A stretch of DNA of 13,213 bases from DATAFO01 sp046728015 (lineage in GTDB: Bacteria; Actinomycetota; Thermoleophilia; Solirubrobacterales; 70-9). The translations under genes and the position numbers were made by a program. Location: assembly GCA_046728015.1 (NCBI GenBank), contig JBKPDQ010000034.1, forward strand, positions 1 to 13,213. Direction: 5' to 3'. Under the pieces are notes generated by a model. That model had not been told where the DNA came from, searched no databases, and worked only from the letters and a program-made list of their open reading frames with translations. This document shows, piece by piece, positions 6,772 to 13,213 of this stretch; within the stretch, counting starts at the first letter, position 1, and each line of letters opens with the position of its first letter.

Positions 6772-7167
6772 TTAGGCGGGTCTGGCGATCCGCATCCGTA
6801 GGAACTCAGTGGCACGGTCTAACCGCAGCACGAACCGGACGAGGAGCGGCATGAACCGTCGGCCCGGATCGACGAATAGCTCGGGATCGACGAGACGAAT
6901 GTCCCGTCCGCGGGTCCGGAGGGTGCAGCCGCCAGCCGCCACGACGTTCTTCACCCACTGGACGTCGGCACCGTAGGTCAGTGCGAAGACGTACGAATCG
7001 CCTCGTCGGAACGCGTTGATCGGCGTGCGGTATACCTGACCGGTCTTCCGCCCCCTGTACACGAGGACCCCGAACCCCGGCAGCCAGCCCGCGAACGGCC
7101 GTGCGATCGGATTGAAGATGCGCGTCGTGAATGGTCTGATGCCCCGCATCCGGGTCGGCGGCGCCAT
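6772..7167 (-). CDS. Deazaflavin (F420)-dependent nitroreductase/quinone reductase family protein (DDN-like)
   Basis: This 131-residue protein shows the DDN-family signature almost end to end: NPIARPFAGWLPGFGVLVYRGRKTGQVYRTPINAF (19-53), then YVFALTYGADVQWVKNVVAAGGCTLRTRGRDIRLVDPELF (59-98). Members form a split beta-barrel that binds coenzyme F420; characterised actinobacterial ones reduce quinones or nitro compounds with F420H2. Length is typical. ATG 7167 has AGGAGG at 7184-7179 (minus strand), 11 nt upstream. It begins 24 bp after the stop of the membrane-protein gene on the same strand, so the two are probably co-transcribed. Use of F420 here is from family knowledge; no F420 biosynthesis gene is visible in the window. 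An alternative is binding of a different cofactor such as FMN or haem, as seen in some relatives. Confidence 0.85.
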   Translation of the reverse strand: MAPPTRMRGIRPFTTRIFNPIARPFAGWLPGFGVLVYRGRKTGQVYRTPINAFRRGDSYVFALTYGADVQWVKNVVAAGGCTLRTRGRDIRLVDPELFVDPGRRFMPLLVRFVLRLDRATEFLRMRIARPA

Positions 7168-7191
7168 CGGCGTTTCATCCTCCTGCGACCA

Positions 7192-7854
7192 TCATCGTCC
7201 TCGAGGCGTCATCTCGCGCCCGTCCGATGCGCAGCGGTCCAAAGAACCCACGTGGTCTCGGAGTCTCCTCGATCTCGTTCGGAAACGCCCCGCGCCCGCC
7301 GCCGCCATGCGGCACTCGATAGGCCCCGGGCGAGGATGCGCGCTCGCGGTTTGGCCACCTCGCGGATCGCCCGTCCGATCCGTCCTGAGCAGGATGGCGA
7401 AGACAAGAACGTGCGTCACGAGGAGCAGTGGCACGAGCACGGTCGGAATGAAGTACGCCGCCCCTTGCAGCCCGGGGGTGATCCCGACACTCCGCTGATT
7501 GCCCTGGTAAAACGCATTGAGCAGATCGACGGTGCCGACGATGTTGAACACCCACACCAGGATCGTGCCCAGCCGAGTCCGTAGCGCCACGATCGCGAGC
7601 AGCGCCAGAATGGACGTCGTGAGGTCCCCATAGGCAGCGGGACGCGCGAAGCCATCCGGCAGGTCGGGCGAGACCACACCAGGTACGAGAAACGCCAAGC
7701 CCACGAATCGGAAGGCGTGCAGGAGGAGCAGCGGTCGAAGGGCCTCCGCCCGTGGTCTCCTGCGGAGCACGGGCCAGATGTCCCGCGCGCCGATGATTCC
7801 CCACACAACGAGGCTGAGGAAGACACTGATGCCGAATACCGCCGGCGGCTGCAT
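7192..7854 (-). CDS. Conserved integral membrane protein, about five helices, function unknown
   Basis: The protein is 220 residues from ATG 7854, which has GGGAG 6 nt upstream; the frame is open to 8010 but that extension lacks membrane or family pattern. Hydrophobic segments lie at about 6-22, 46-62, 78-93, 97-113 and 133-157. Recognisable conserved patches are LLLLHAFRFVGLAFLVPGVVSPDLP (42-66), AAYGDL (73-78), and FNIVGTVDLLNAFYQGN (103-119). I know this pattern from uncharacterised proteins of soil bacteria but cannot name a function. Membrane homology ends near residue 160 (VFAILLRTDR); the last 60 residues are polar and Arg-rich and may be run-on after a lost stop. It is followed closely by the DDN-like reductase gene, and the ECF-like promoter copy B lies about 245 bp upstream in the right orientation. 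Confidence 0.75.
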   Translation of the reverse strand: MQPPAVFGISVFLSLVVWGIIGARDIWPVLRRRPRAEALRPLLLLHAFRFVGLAFLVPGVVSPDLPDGFARPAAYGDLTTSILALLAIVALRTRLGTILVWVFNIVGTVDLLNAFYQGNQRSVGITPGLQGAAYFIPTVLVPLLLVTHVLVFAILLRTDRTGDPRGGQTASAHPRPGPIECRMAAAGAGRFRTRSRRLRDHVGSLDRCASDGREMTPRGR

Positions 7855-8444
7855 CACTGACTCCCGGCAGAGGAAGCGACGAGAAGAGGCGCCCACCTGC
7901 CACCGCGTAGCTGCCACAACGACATCGCGTGAAGTACAGTAGGACGGCTGGTACCAGCGCGGGGAGAGTGCGTGACGATCCCGGTGTTCGTGATCCTCCG
8001 CACGGTCCATCCTCCCGGTGGCTCATGTCTCACAGTCCGCTTCCCGGGGAGGCCCCGTCCCGGCCCATCGCCTCGATGCGCGGTGCGATGCGCCCCCTGG
8101 ATAGTCGATCGGACCGGCTCGGGATCGACATCCTGGAGAGGCAGATCGTCGGCGCCGCGAGAGCTGTTGAGCACCCGTGGGCCGGCATGCCGTCATGTCC
8201 AGGTGCTCCCGAGGCCTGAGGTGTCTCTGGCCGAGAGGGCGGCTCGCCGCCATGCGGGCTTGTCCGGACGGCTGAGACGCGACACGAGCCAGGACGGCGG
8301 GGACCGCGCGTGGGATGCGCCCGGGGGGGCCGGCGTTGTCGTTGGCCGGCATCGGGTCTCGATTCCGCGGAATGTCCTTCGACTCCCTACCGGAAAGGGC
8401 CAGTAACGAGCCGGCTGGTAGGCGCCCTGATCTCGTCCTCCTCG
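7855..8444. other. 590-bp intergenic region holding ECF-like promoter copy B
   Basis: No gene is supported here. Its right part follows the 3' end of the NADP/F420-type reductase gene. The centre holds the promoter-like element at 8100-8130, and its left part would be a leader of about 245 nt for the membrane-protein gene. Long open frames on both strands lack homology and ribosome sites. Confidence 0.5.
8100..8130 (-). promoter_or_regulatory. ECF-sigma-like promoter, copy B
   Basis: Minus strand: TGTCGA (8130-8125), 17 bp, CGACTATC (8107-8100). It matches copy A at 3569-3599 in both boxes, in spacing and in flanking bases, while the spacer diverges. It points toward the membrane-protein/DDN-like operon, whose first start codon is about 245 bp downstream. 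The assignment as an extracytoplasmic-function sigma target is inference from layout and repetition. Confidence 0.55.
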
Positions 8445-9077
8445 TCACTTCCGAATCAGCCGGAAGGCGATGTTCGGGCCCTGGCCATAGGCGTAGACCA
8501 TGGAGATCCAGAGCAGGGCCAGCGGTTCCAGGAGTCGCGCCTGCGTGAGCGGTCCGGCGTCAACCGGTTCGAAGCCGAGCGCCGTTGCCAGGCCGGCCAC
8601 GACCTGCTTGGCCGCGGCGTCGTCCCCGCACAGGAACATGCTCGCCCGTTGATCCCCGAAGCGGGGATTCGTCATGTGCTGGGCCCCGATCGTGTTGAAC
8701 GCCTTGACGACCTTCGCCCCGGGGGTCCAAGCGGCCACCTGCTCGGCGGCCGAGGTCGTGTGCCCGAGGACGAGCCCGGACAGATCGGGTGTGAGAGGGT
8801 TCGTCGCGTCGACCAGGATCTTCCCGCTCAGGGACCCGGCCGCGGTCAGCGCGTCCTTCGTTGCGGCCCACGGCGTGGCCAGGGTGACAATGTCGCTCTG
8901 GGCCACGGCGTCCCGCACGGTCTCCGCCCGGGCCCGCCCGCCCACGGATCGAACAACCCCCTGAACTTTGGCGTCGTTCGGATCACGGACGCCGAAGACG
9001 ATCTCGTGTCCGGCCGAGGCCCACCCGCCGCCCAAGGCGTTCCCGACGTTGCCCGCCCCGATGATGGCGATCCTCAT
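8445..9077 (-). CDS. NADPH-dependent F420 reductase-like NAD(P)-binding protein
   Basis: This 210-residue protein belongs to the F420_oxidored/NADP-oxidoreductase family. The N-terminus is a Rossmann dinucleotide loop, MRIAIIGAGNVGNALGGGWA (1-20), with VRDPNDAKV after strand 2, a form usually linked to NADP preference. VTLATPWAAT (64-73), LVDATNPLTPDLSG (88-101), the GHTTSAAEQVAAW helix, VVKAFNTIGAQHM (123-135) and FLCGDD (148-153) follow, ending in a helical region with PVDAGPLTQARLLEPLALLW (171-190). Archetypes move hydride between NADPH and F420, but many bacterial relatives use unknown partners. ATG 9077 has GGAGG 9 nt upstream; the frame is open to 9125, but that extension has no pattern. 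It lies 55 bp after the tetrahaem cytochrome on the same strand, so a shared transcript is likely. Confidence 0.85.
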   Translation of the reverse strand: MRIAIIGAGNVGNALGGGWASAGHEIVFGVRDPNDAKVQGVVRSVGGRARAETVRDAVAQSDIVTLATPWAATKDALTAAGSLSGKILVDATNPLTPDLSGLVLGHTTSAAEQVAAWTPGAKVVKAFNTIGAQHMTNPRFGDQRASMFLCGDDAAAKQVVAGLATALGFEPVDAGPLTQARLLEPLALLWISMVYAYGQGPNIAFRLIRK

Positions 9078-9132
9078 GGTGGTCGTCCTCCAGGTTCCTC
9101 GGCATGTTCCCAGTGTCCCTCTCATTCTGCAC

Positions 9133-11256
9133 CTATCGACAGCCCGCCGTGGTGGTGGGGGCCACCCAGAACGTATAGGTGGTGCAGTCGTCCGGCGCGG
9201 GGGCGCGCGCGGGCGGGATGGCCCGTCGCACGGGAGGCATCGTTCGCAGATAGGTGATGAGGGCCCGCACGTCCTCCTCGTCCCAGTTCGAGGCGTGATC
9301 CCAGATCATGCCCTGCCAGTGGAGGACCCGGCCGTCCGGGGTGACGCCGCTGCGGACGGCGCGAGCGATCTCGCGGTCGCTCCAGGCGCCGATCCCGGTG
9401 TCGCGGTCGGGCGTGAGGTTGCGGGTCCAGAGCGTGCCGAACGCCGTCCAGCTGATCTTGGCGCCGCCGGCGCCGTCGTTGCCGTGGCACAGCGCGCACG
9501 ACGCGACGGTGTAGAGATACCGGCCGCGCGCCACGAGCGCGGTCTGCTCGGGCGAGGCTGACCCGGCCGGCGCCGGGCGCGGGATCGACGCCGTCACCGT
9601 GCGGGCGATCTCCTCGGCGGGGATCACCCGGAGCGCGGGCAGTCCGTAGAGAGCCCACCCGGCCACCGCGACCGTGGCCAGACCCGCCAGCCCGAGCGCG
9701 GCGCCGAGCCAGCCCCGCCCCGTGCGCGGCCACCGGCGCCCGGCCGGACCGGCGAGGGCAAAGGCGACGACCCCGGCGACGGCGACGATCCACTGGGCGA
9801 GGATCAGCGCATGCTGAGGCCGATGACGCCAGACCGCACCCGCCGTGCTGCCGAAGTTGCCGTCGGCATAGGTGAGCACCGTGGGGTTCGCCGCCGGGAG
9901 CGGTCGCCCGAGCTTGGCGGCGATGGTCTCGACCACGCCGAATCGAAGGGCCGGTGGGATGTGGTTGCGCACCGGGGAGAGAGTCTTGAGGTACCGGGCC
10001 ACCGCCCGCGCGTCATCCTCCGTGAGCTGGTGCAGGTACATCCAGGGCATGCCCCACAAGTTCAGGACGCGGTCGGGCGCCCGGCCAGTTCGGAGCGCCA
10101 TGGCGATACTGGCCTCGGTCCATTGACCGAGCCCGGTCTCGGGGTCGGACGTGAGGTTCCGGGTGACGAACACCCCATGGGGGTAGGCTTCCATGCGCAT
10201 GCCACCGGCCAGGTAGGCGTCGTCCCCGCGGTAGATCCCCGTGCGGTTGATCATCGTGTGACAGAGCCCGCACATCTCGGCGTGCACGAGGTACTCGCCG
10301 CGGGTCTGGAGATCCAGGTGCTGGCCGGGCCCCTCGAGACGACCCCCCGGCGCCCAGGGCGGCTGCCGGGCCAGGGAGAGGACGTAGTTCACGAGATCCC
10401 ACCGTTCTCCCGGCGTCGTGACGTCGGCGAACGACGGCATCGGGCTGAGCGCGGAGAGGGTCGTGAGGCGCCGCCAGACCTGGGCGGGATCGCTGCCGCC
10501 GACAAACGTCCAGGGCGCGGTCAAGTCCCGGGTGACGACCGGGTAGCCCCGGGCGTCCGTCTGCCGCTCGCGCCGCCGTCCGTCGGGTCCGTGGCAGCTG
10601 CCGCACCCGACGGCGGCGTAGAGTTCCCGCCCCCGTGCGAGGCTGGCCGCATCCGGTGGGACGCGCGGCGGTACGGGACTCGGCGTCGGCGGTGGGCCGG
10701 AGAACGCGGTGGACAAGCCCTTCACGTGGTCTACCACGGCGCGGATCTCGGCCGGCGTGAGGAGATCGCGGAAGTATGGCATCGCGCTGGCCTGAAGGCC
10801 GTCGGACACCACCCGGACGAGGTCCTCGTCGGTTGGCGGCTGGTTACCCGGGGTCGACTTGTACTTGAACTGGCCCCGCGTGAAGTCCGCCGGCCGGGGG
10901 ATGAGCGAGGGGGCGGCCGGGCCGTTCCCGCGCCCGTCCGGGCCGTGGCAGACGGCGCATCGTCGGACGTAGGTGCGCCACCCGACGGACGTGTCGGCCG
11001 GGAGGTCCACTCCCGGCGGCCAGGTCAGGTCGGCATAGACTCGCGCCTCGGGCTGCCACGTTTCCACGGGCCGCGCGTACCCCAGCCGGGCCCACAAGGA
11101 ACGGCCCACGTCCAACGCCAGGAGCATGCCGATGGTCACCAGCACCACGCGCAGCCGGCTACCGAGCAGCCCCCGCATCACGACTAGGCGGGCGCCGTCG
11201 CGTCCGATGCGCCCCCGCGCGGCCTGGACGGGCATCCGGACACCGTGATCTTCCAT
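9133..11256 (-). CDS. Membrane-anchored tetrahaem c-type cytochrome
   Basis: The protein has 707 residues and four CXXCH haem sites: CAVCH (100-104), CGSCH (218-222), CGLCH (329-333) and CALCH (587-591). Candidate axial methionines follow in each domain (SAMPYF 157-162, SPMPSF 271-276, GMPWM 402-406, QGM 648-650). Domains 1 and 2 are short class I cytochromes; domains 3 and 4 resemble cytochrome subunits of periplasmic alcohol/gluconate dehydrogenases (TRNLTSDPETGLGQW, TRNLTPDRDTGIGAW). Membrane segments are at about 35-51, 483-503 and 516-536; the basic loop GRRWPRTGRG between the last two should be cytoplasmic, which places all four haems in the periplasm. ATG 11256 is chosen for AGAGG 6 nt upstream; ATG 11178 is possible. 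It is divergent from tetR, with an operator-like repeat between. The electron donor is unknown, and no catalytic dehydrogenase subunit is in view. Confidence 0.92.
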   Translation of the reverse strand: MEDHGVRMPVQAARGRIGRDGARLVVMRGLLGSRLRVVLVTIGMLLALDVGRSLWARLGYARPVETWQPEARVYADLTWPPGVDLPADTSVGWRTYVRRCAVCHGPDGRGNGPAAPSLIPRPADFTRGQFKYKSTPGNQPPTDEDLVRVVSDGLQASAMPYFRDLLTPAEIRAVVDHVKGLSTAFSGPPPTPSPVPPRVPPDAASLARGRELYAAVGCGSCHGPDGRRRERQTDARGYPVVTRDLTAPWTFVGGSDPAQVWRRLTTLSALSPMPSFADVTTPGERWDLVNYVLSLARQPPWAPGGRLEGPGQHLDLQTRGEYLVHAEMCGLCHTMINRTGIYRGDDAYLAGGMRMEAYPHGVFVTRNLTSDPETGLGQWTEASIAMALRTGRAPDRVLNLWGMPWMYLHQLTEDDARAVARYLKTLSPVRNHIPPALRFGVVETIAAKLGRPLPAANPTVLTYADGNFGSTAGAVWRHRPQHALILAQWIVAVAGVVAFALAGPAGRRWPRTGRGWLGAALGLAGLATVAVAGWALYGLPALRVIPAEEIARTVTASIPRPAPAGSASPEQTALVARGRYLYTVASCALCHGNDGAGGAKISWTAFGTLWTRNLTPDRDTGIGAWSDREIARAVRSGVTPDGRVLHWQGMIWDHASNWDEEDVRALITYLRTMPPVRRAIPPARAPAPDDCTTYTFWVAPTTTAGCR

Positions 11257-11272
11257 GACCAGCCTCTTATGA

Positions 11273-11305
11273 TGACATCGTTAACATCGAATGTTGACGG
11301 TGTCA
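11273..11305. promoter_or_regulatory. Probable TetR operator: 15-3-15 inverted repeat
   Basis: TGACATCGTTAACAT (11273-11287) and ATGTTGACGGTGTCA (11291-11305) are inverted copies matching at 13 of 15 positions around CGA. The repeat fills the gap between the divergent cytochrome and tetR genes. Its right arm contains TTGACG, the -35 box of tetR, and overlaps TTGACA read on the minus strand (11306-11301) toward the cytochrome. One bound dimer pair could block both promoters. Confidence 0.75.
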
Positions 11306-11323
11306 ACTCCGAGCTTCTATGCT
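11294..11323 (+). promoter_or_regulatory. Sigma-70-type promoter of tetR
   Basis: TTGACG (11294-11299), an 18-bp spacer and TATGCT (11318-11323) precede the tetR start at 11343. Because the -10 box covers the alternative ATG at 11319, that ATG is unlikely to be translated, which favours ATG 11343. Confidence 0.55.
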
Positions 11324-11342
11324 GGGGCGCAGTGGGGGGGCT

Positions 11343-11987
11343 ATGGCACGAGGAGGCCGGCGAGGGCGAGCGGGGGCCGGAGGCCGACGGCGAGGGCCTC
11401 GGTATCACCACGGGAATCTCCCTCAGGCGTTACGGGATGCGGCGCTGGCGCTGATCACCGAGGCCGGGGCCGATGCGCTAACCCTCCGGGGCGCGGCGAA
11501 GCGCGCCGGGGTCTCGCAAGCCGCACCCTACCGGCACTTCCGGAACAAGGAGGCCCTGCTCGCGGCGGTCGCCGAGGACGGCTTCCGAGCCATGGCGGAG
11601 GCGATGGGACGCCGCGCGGCGCCCCATCGCGAAGACCCGGCGGGACGGTTGCGAGCCCTCGGGTGGGCCTACGTCGAATTCGCCACCCGGCACCCCGCGC
11701 ACTTCCGCGTCATGTTCGGGCGCGTGCCGGTCGATCGCGCCGCGCATCCGGGTCTCCAGGCGGCCGCCACGGCGGCGTACGGGCTCCTCACCGGTGCCAT
11801 TCGGGACTGCCAGGCGGCGGGCGTGATACGGGGCGGGGATCCGGAAGAGCTCGCCCTCTGTGCCTGGTCCGCCGTCCATGGCCTGTCCGCGCTGGTGGTC
11901 GACGGGCAGCTCGGGGAGCGCGCGAGGCCACTCGAGCCATTGGCCCGGGCCGTGACCGACAACGTAGTCCGTGGACTCGGGGTTTAG
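11343..11987 (+). CDS. TetR/AcrR-family transcriptional regulator with WHG C-terminal domain
   Basis: Counting from ATG 11343 (214 residues), a basic arm rich in Arg and Gly (1-20) leads to YHHGNLPQALRDAALALI (21-38) and the helix-turn-helix LTLRGAAKRAGVSQAAPYRHFRNKEALL (47-73), the hallmark of TetR proteins. The ligand domain shows HPAHFRVMFG (117-126) and WSAVHGLSALVVDGQL (175-190), the WHG-type C-terminal domain. A G-tract (11334-11340) just before ATG 11343 serves as ribosome site. ATG 11319 is in frame, but lies within the -10 box. The gene is divergent from the tetrahaem cytochrome, and the inverted repeat at 11273-11305 lies between them, so it most likely represses itself and the cytochrome operon in response to an unknown small hydrophobic ligand. 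Confidence 0.93.
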   Translation: MARGGRRGRAGAGGRRRGPRYHHGNLPQALRDAALALITEAGADALTLRGAAKRAGVSQAAPYRHFRNKEALLAAVAEDGFRAMAEAMGRRAAPHREDPAGRLRALGWAYVEFATRHPAHFRVMFGRVPVDRAAHPGLQAAATAAYGLLTGAIRDCQAAGVIRGGDPEELALCAWSAVHGLSALVVDGQLGERARPLEPLARAVTDNVVRGLGV

Positions 11988-12052
11988 GTAGCCCTCCCTT
12001 CCCACCGGGCGTCCACGTCACGGACGTCATCACGGGGCCGAATCGTTCGGTT

Positions 12053-12304
12053 CTAGCGCGTCGGCCAGTCGCCAGCTCGCGCGCGCGCTCCCAGGCTCTC
12101 CGGGATACTACTCCACGGGAGCTGCCAGCTCTGCACCGATCTCTTGTCGGTGACCTGGGTAGCCTGTTTGGCGACCCCGTCAATCAGGGTGCGCAGCGGC
12201 TCGGTGAGTCCTGCGTTATCGAATGCGGCGCGCCGCAGCGATCGCGGCGCGTGGCCGTCTCCTTCTAGGATCCGGGTGAGGAGAACCTTATGTGCCGCAC
12301 GCAT
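12053..12304 (-). pseudogene. Remnant of a carboxymuconolactone-decarboxylase-like protein, frame broken
   Basis: The first 53 codons (12304 to 12146) resemble short carboxymuconolactone-decarboxylase/AhpD-related proteins: LLTRILEGDGHAPRSLRRAAF, DNAGLTEPLRTLIDGVAKQATQVTD. Family members continue from the VTD motif into a helix and then an IFELVVCAAVG-like segment, to a total near 110-120 residues. Here the frame changes after VTD into unrelated sequence and stops at 12053. In another frame the DNA right after VTD reads EIGAELAAPVE and then a stop at 12108, so a frameshift near 12145 plus loss of the C-terminal half is likely. ATG 12304 lacks a clear ribosome site. The homology call is from memory of the family and should be checked by a search. 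Confidence 0.5.
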
Positions 12305-12460
12305 TTTGTTGCAGCTGGTCTTCGAACTGGTGCCGAGGAGGGCGCTCTCTTACCGTACCGGTGCCATGTACAGCGCGACGGGGTACCGCTTCCAGTGTTC
12401 AGGCCGCGGGTATGGATGTCCGGTTCCTCCCTTCTCAGGGCTCGCCTCGAAGCCGGCGCC

Positions 12461-13114
12461 TCAGGATGCTCGCCGCGCGGGTCCCCATGCGGCGACCGCG
12501 AACCACAGACAGTAGGTCGTGATCATGAGCCGGTTGCTGATGCTGATGGCCGGGTGGAGACCCGGAGCCGAATCTCCCGCGCCACGGCCGCCGAAGACGG
12601 CCGCGGAGCCCAAGAACGCGAGGAAGCCGACCCACGCTAGCGCGGTCGCCCATCGCAGGTGGCGAGAAGTCCCCGACCAGGCCGGTGTGCCTGCCAGGCT
12701 CCCGCTCGCTAGCAAGAACACGACGGGTGAACCAAGGATGACCACCAGCCCGGAGACACCATGCACGTAGGCGACGACCGGCCGCGTCGCGATTGGCGGA
12801 AACAGGCCGGCCGCGAAGAGCGCCCCCCCGATCAGCCACAGCCCCCATGGACTCAGGCGTCCGCTTCGGGTCGAGAGGTGCGGCCGGATGACCTGCGCGA
12901 GGAGCATCGCGCCGATGCCGAGGCTGCAGAACGCCAACGACATCATCCATCCGTGGCGACCCAGCTGGTATTCGCTGATCAGGTGTCCAGCGTTGAACTC
13001 GGGCTCGAGGACATGCAGGACCGTCAGGAGACTCAAGAACGTGGCCACCAACCCGAGGGACAGGCGTGCCCGAACCAGGGAGGACTTCCATCGGACTCTT
13101 CGAGTGCACCGCAA
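12461..13114 (-). CDS. DUF998 family integral membrane protein
   Basis: A 217-residue protein with six hydrophobic segments at about 17-35, 54-74, 88-107, 116-136, 155-174 and 195-212. The DUF998 signature is visible: ISEYQLGRHGWMMSLAF (46-62) after the first helix, AYVHGVSGLVVI (115-126) in the fourth, and ISNRLMITTYCLW (192-204) near the end. The family is uncharacterised; members are small six-helix proteins with no known catalytic role. The start is uncertain: TTG 13114 is the first usable codon, without a good ribosome site, and TTG or GTG codons near residues 22-23 would cut into the first helix. A short distance upstream another minus-strand frame ends (13161), which fits a start near 13114 in an operon. 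Confidence 0.8.
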   Translation of the reverse strand: MRCTRRVRWKSSLVRARLSLGLVATFLSLLTVLHVLEPEFNAGHLISEYQLGRHGWMMSLAFCSLGIGAMLLAQVIRPHLSTRSGRLSPWGLWLIGGALFAAGLFPPIATRPVVAYVHGVSGLVVILGSPVVFLLASGSLAGTPAWSGTSRHLRWATALAWVGFLAFLGSAAVFGGRGAGDSAPGLHPAISISNRLMITTYCLWFAVAAWGPARRAS

Positions 13115-13160
13115 GTCGGTTGCTACCGGCGCCCGACACTGAGCTGAGACCGCCGGAGCT

Positions 13161-13213
13161 TCAGGCGCGCGTGCGGCGCATGACCCACGTCTGTCCGGGG
13201 TTACCGACTCCGT
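13161..13213 (-). CDS. Possible last codons of an upstream gene (truncated by window edge)
   Basis: On the minus strand the final bases read GVGNPGQTWVMRRTRA and then TGA at 13163-13161, 46 bp before the DUF998 start. The composition looks protein-like, with an Arg-rich end such as many enzymes have, but 16 residues are too few to name a family. Confidence 0.3.
   Translation of the reverse strand, partial: GVGNPGQTWVMRRTRA

Noticed and set aside
7855..8010. 52-residue N-terminal extension of the membrane protein to 8010
   Set aside because: The extension is polar and without family pattern, whereas ATG 7854 has a good ribosome site and starts right before the first helix.
9811..11187. Long plus-strand ORF of 458 codons
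   Set aside because: It is the antisense shadow of the tetrahaem cytochrome, whose CXXCH motifs and domain pattern are on the minus strand.

Overview
The window is high-GC, densely coding bacterial DNA. Four CXXCH haem motifs lie on the periplasmic side of one membrane-anchored cytochrome, which suggests a Gram-negative-type, respiring bacterium. The deazaflavin (F420)-type genes, RidA, DUF998 and TetR-WHG families resemble soil lineages such as Rokubacteria/Methylomirabilota or actinobacteria-like groups. That assignment is an impression from gene families, not a demonstrated one. I see no rRNA, tRNA, CRISPR array, transposase or integrase.

Layout. 1-2141 (+): the 3' end of a pirin gene, then a three-part flavoprotein (cyclic-nucleotide-binding, thioredoxin-like and thioredoxin-reductase-like domains). 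2142-3055 (+): an AT-rich, palindrome-bearing promoter drives a small ABM-like protein with a histidine-rich N-terminus, translationally coupled to a cysteine-free ArsR-type repressor. 3056-4779 (-): mostly non-coding DNA holding one copy of an ECF-sigma-like promoter, then a frameshifted O-methyltransferase. 5102-5746 (+): an intact class I methyltransferase. 5929-6477 (-): a RidA-like protein without the canonical arginine. 6772-7854 (-): a membrane protein and a deazaflavin-dependent reductase, with the second copy of the ECF-like promoter about 245 bp upstream. 8445-11256 (-): a 707-residue tetrahaem membrane cytochrome followed by an NADP/F420-type reductase. 11343-11987 (+): a divergent TetR regulator; a near-perfect 15-3-15 inverted repeat lies between it and the cytochrome. 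12053-13213 (-): a broken carboxymuconolactone-decarboxylase-like gene, a DUF998 membrane protein and perhaps the last codons of another gene.

How it fits together. The theme is redox and small-molecule handling under local one-component regulators. TetR probably controls the cytochrome, and ArsR its own ABM partner. A shared alternative-sigma signal may link two distant minus-strand sites. Several frames are broken or run past their expected ends: the O-methyltransferase, the decarboxylase-like gene, RidA and the membrane protein. This points either to gene decay or to indel errors in the assembly, and raw reads would be needed to tell these apart.
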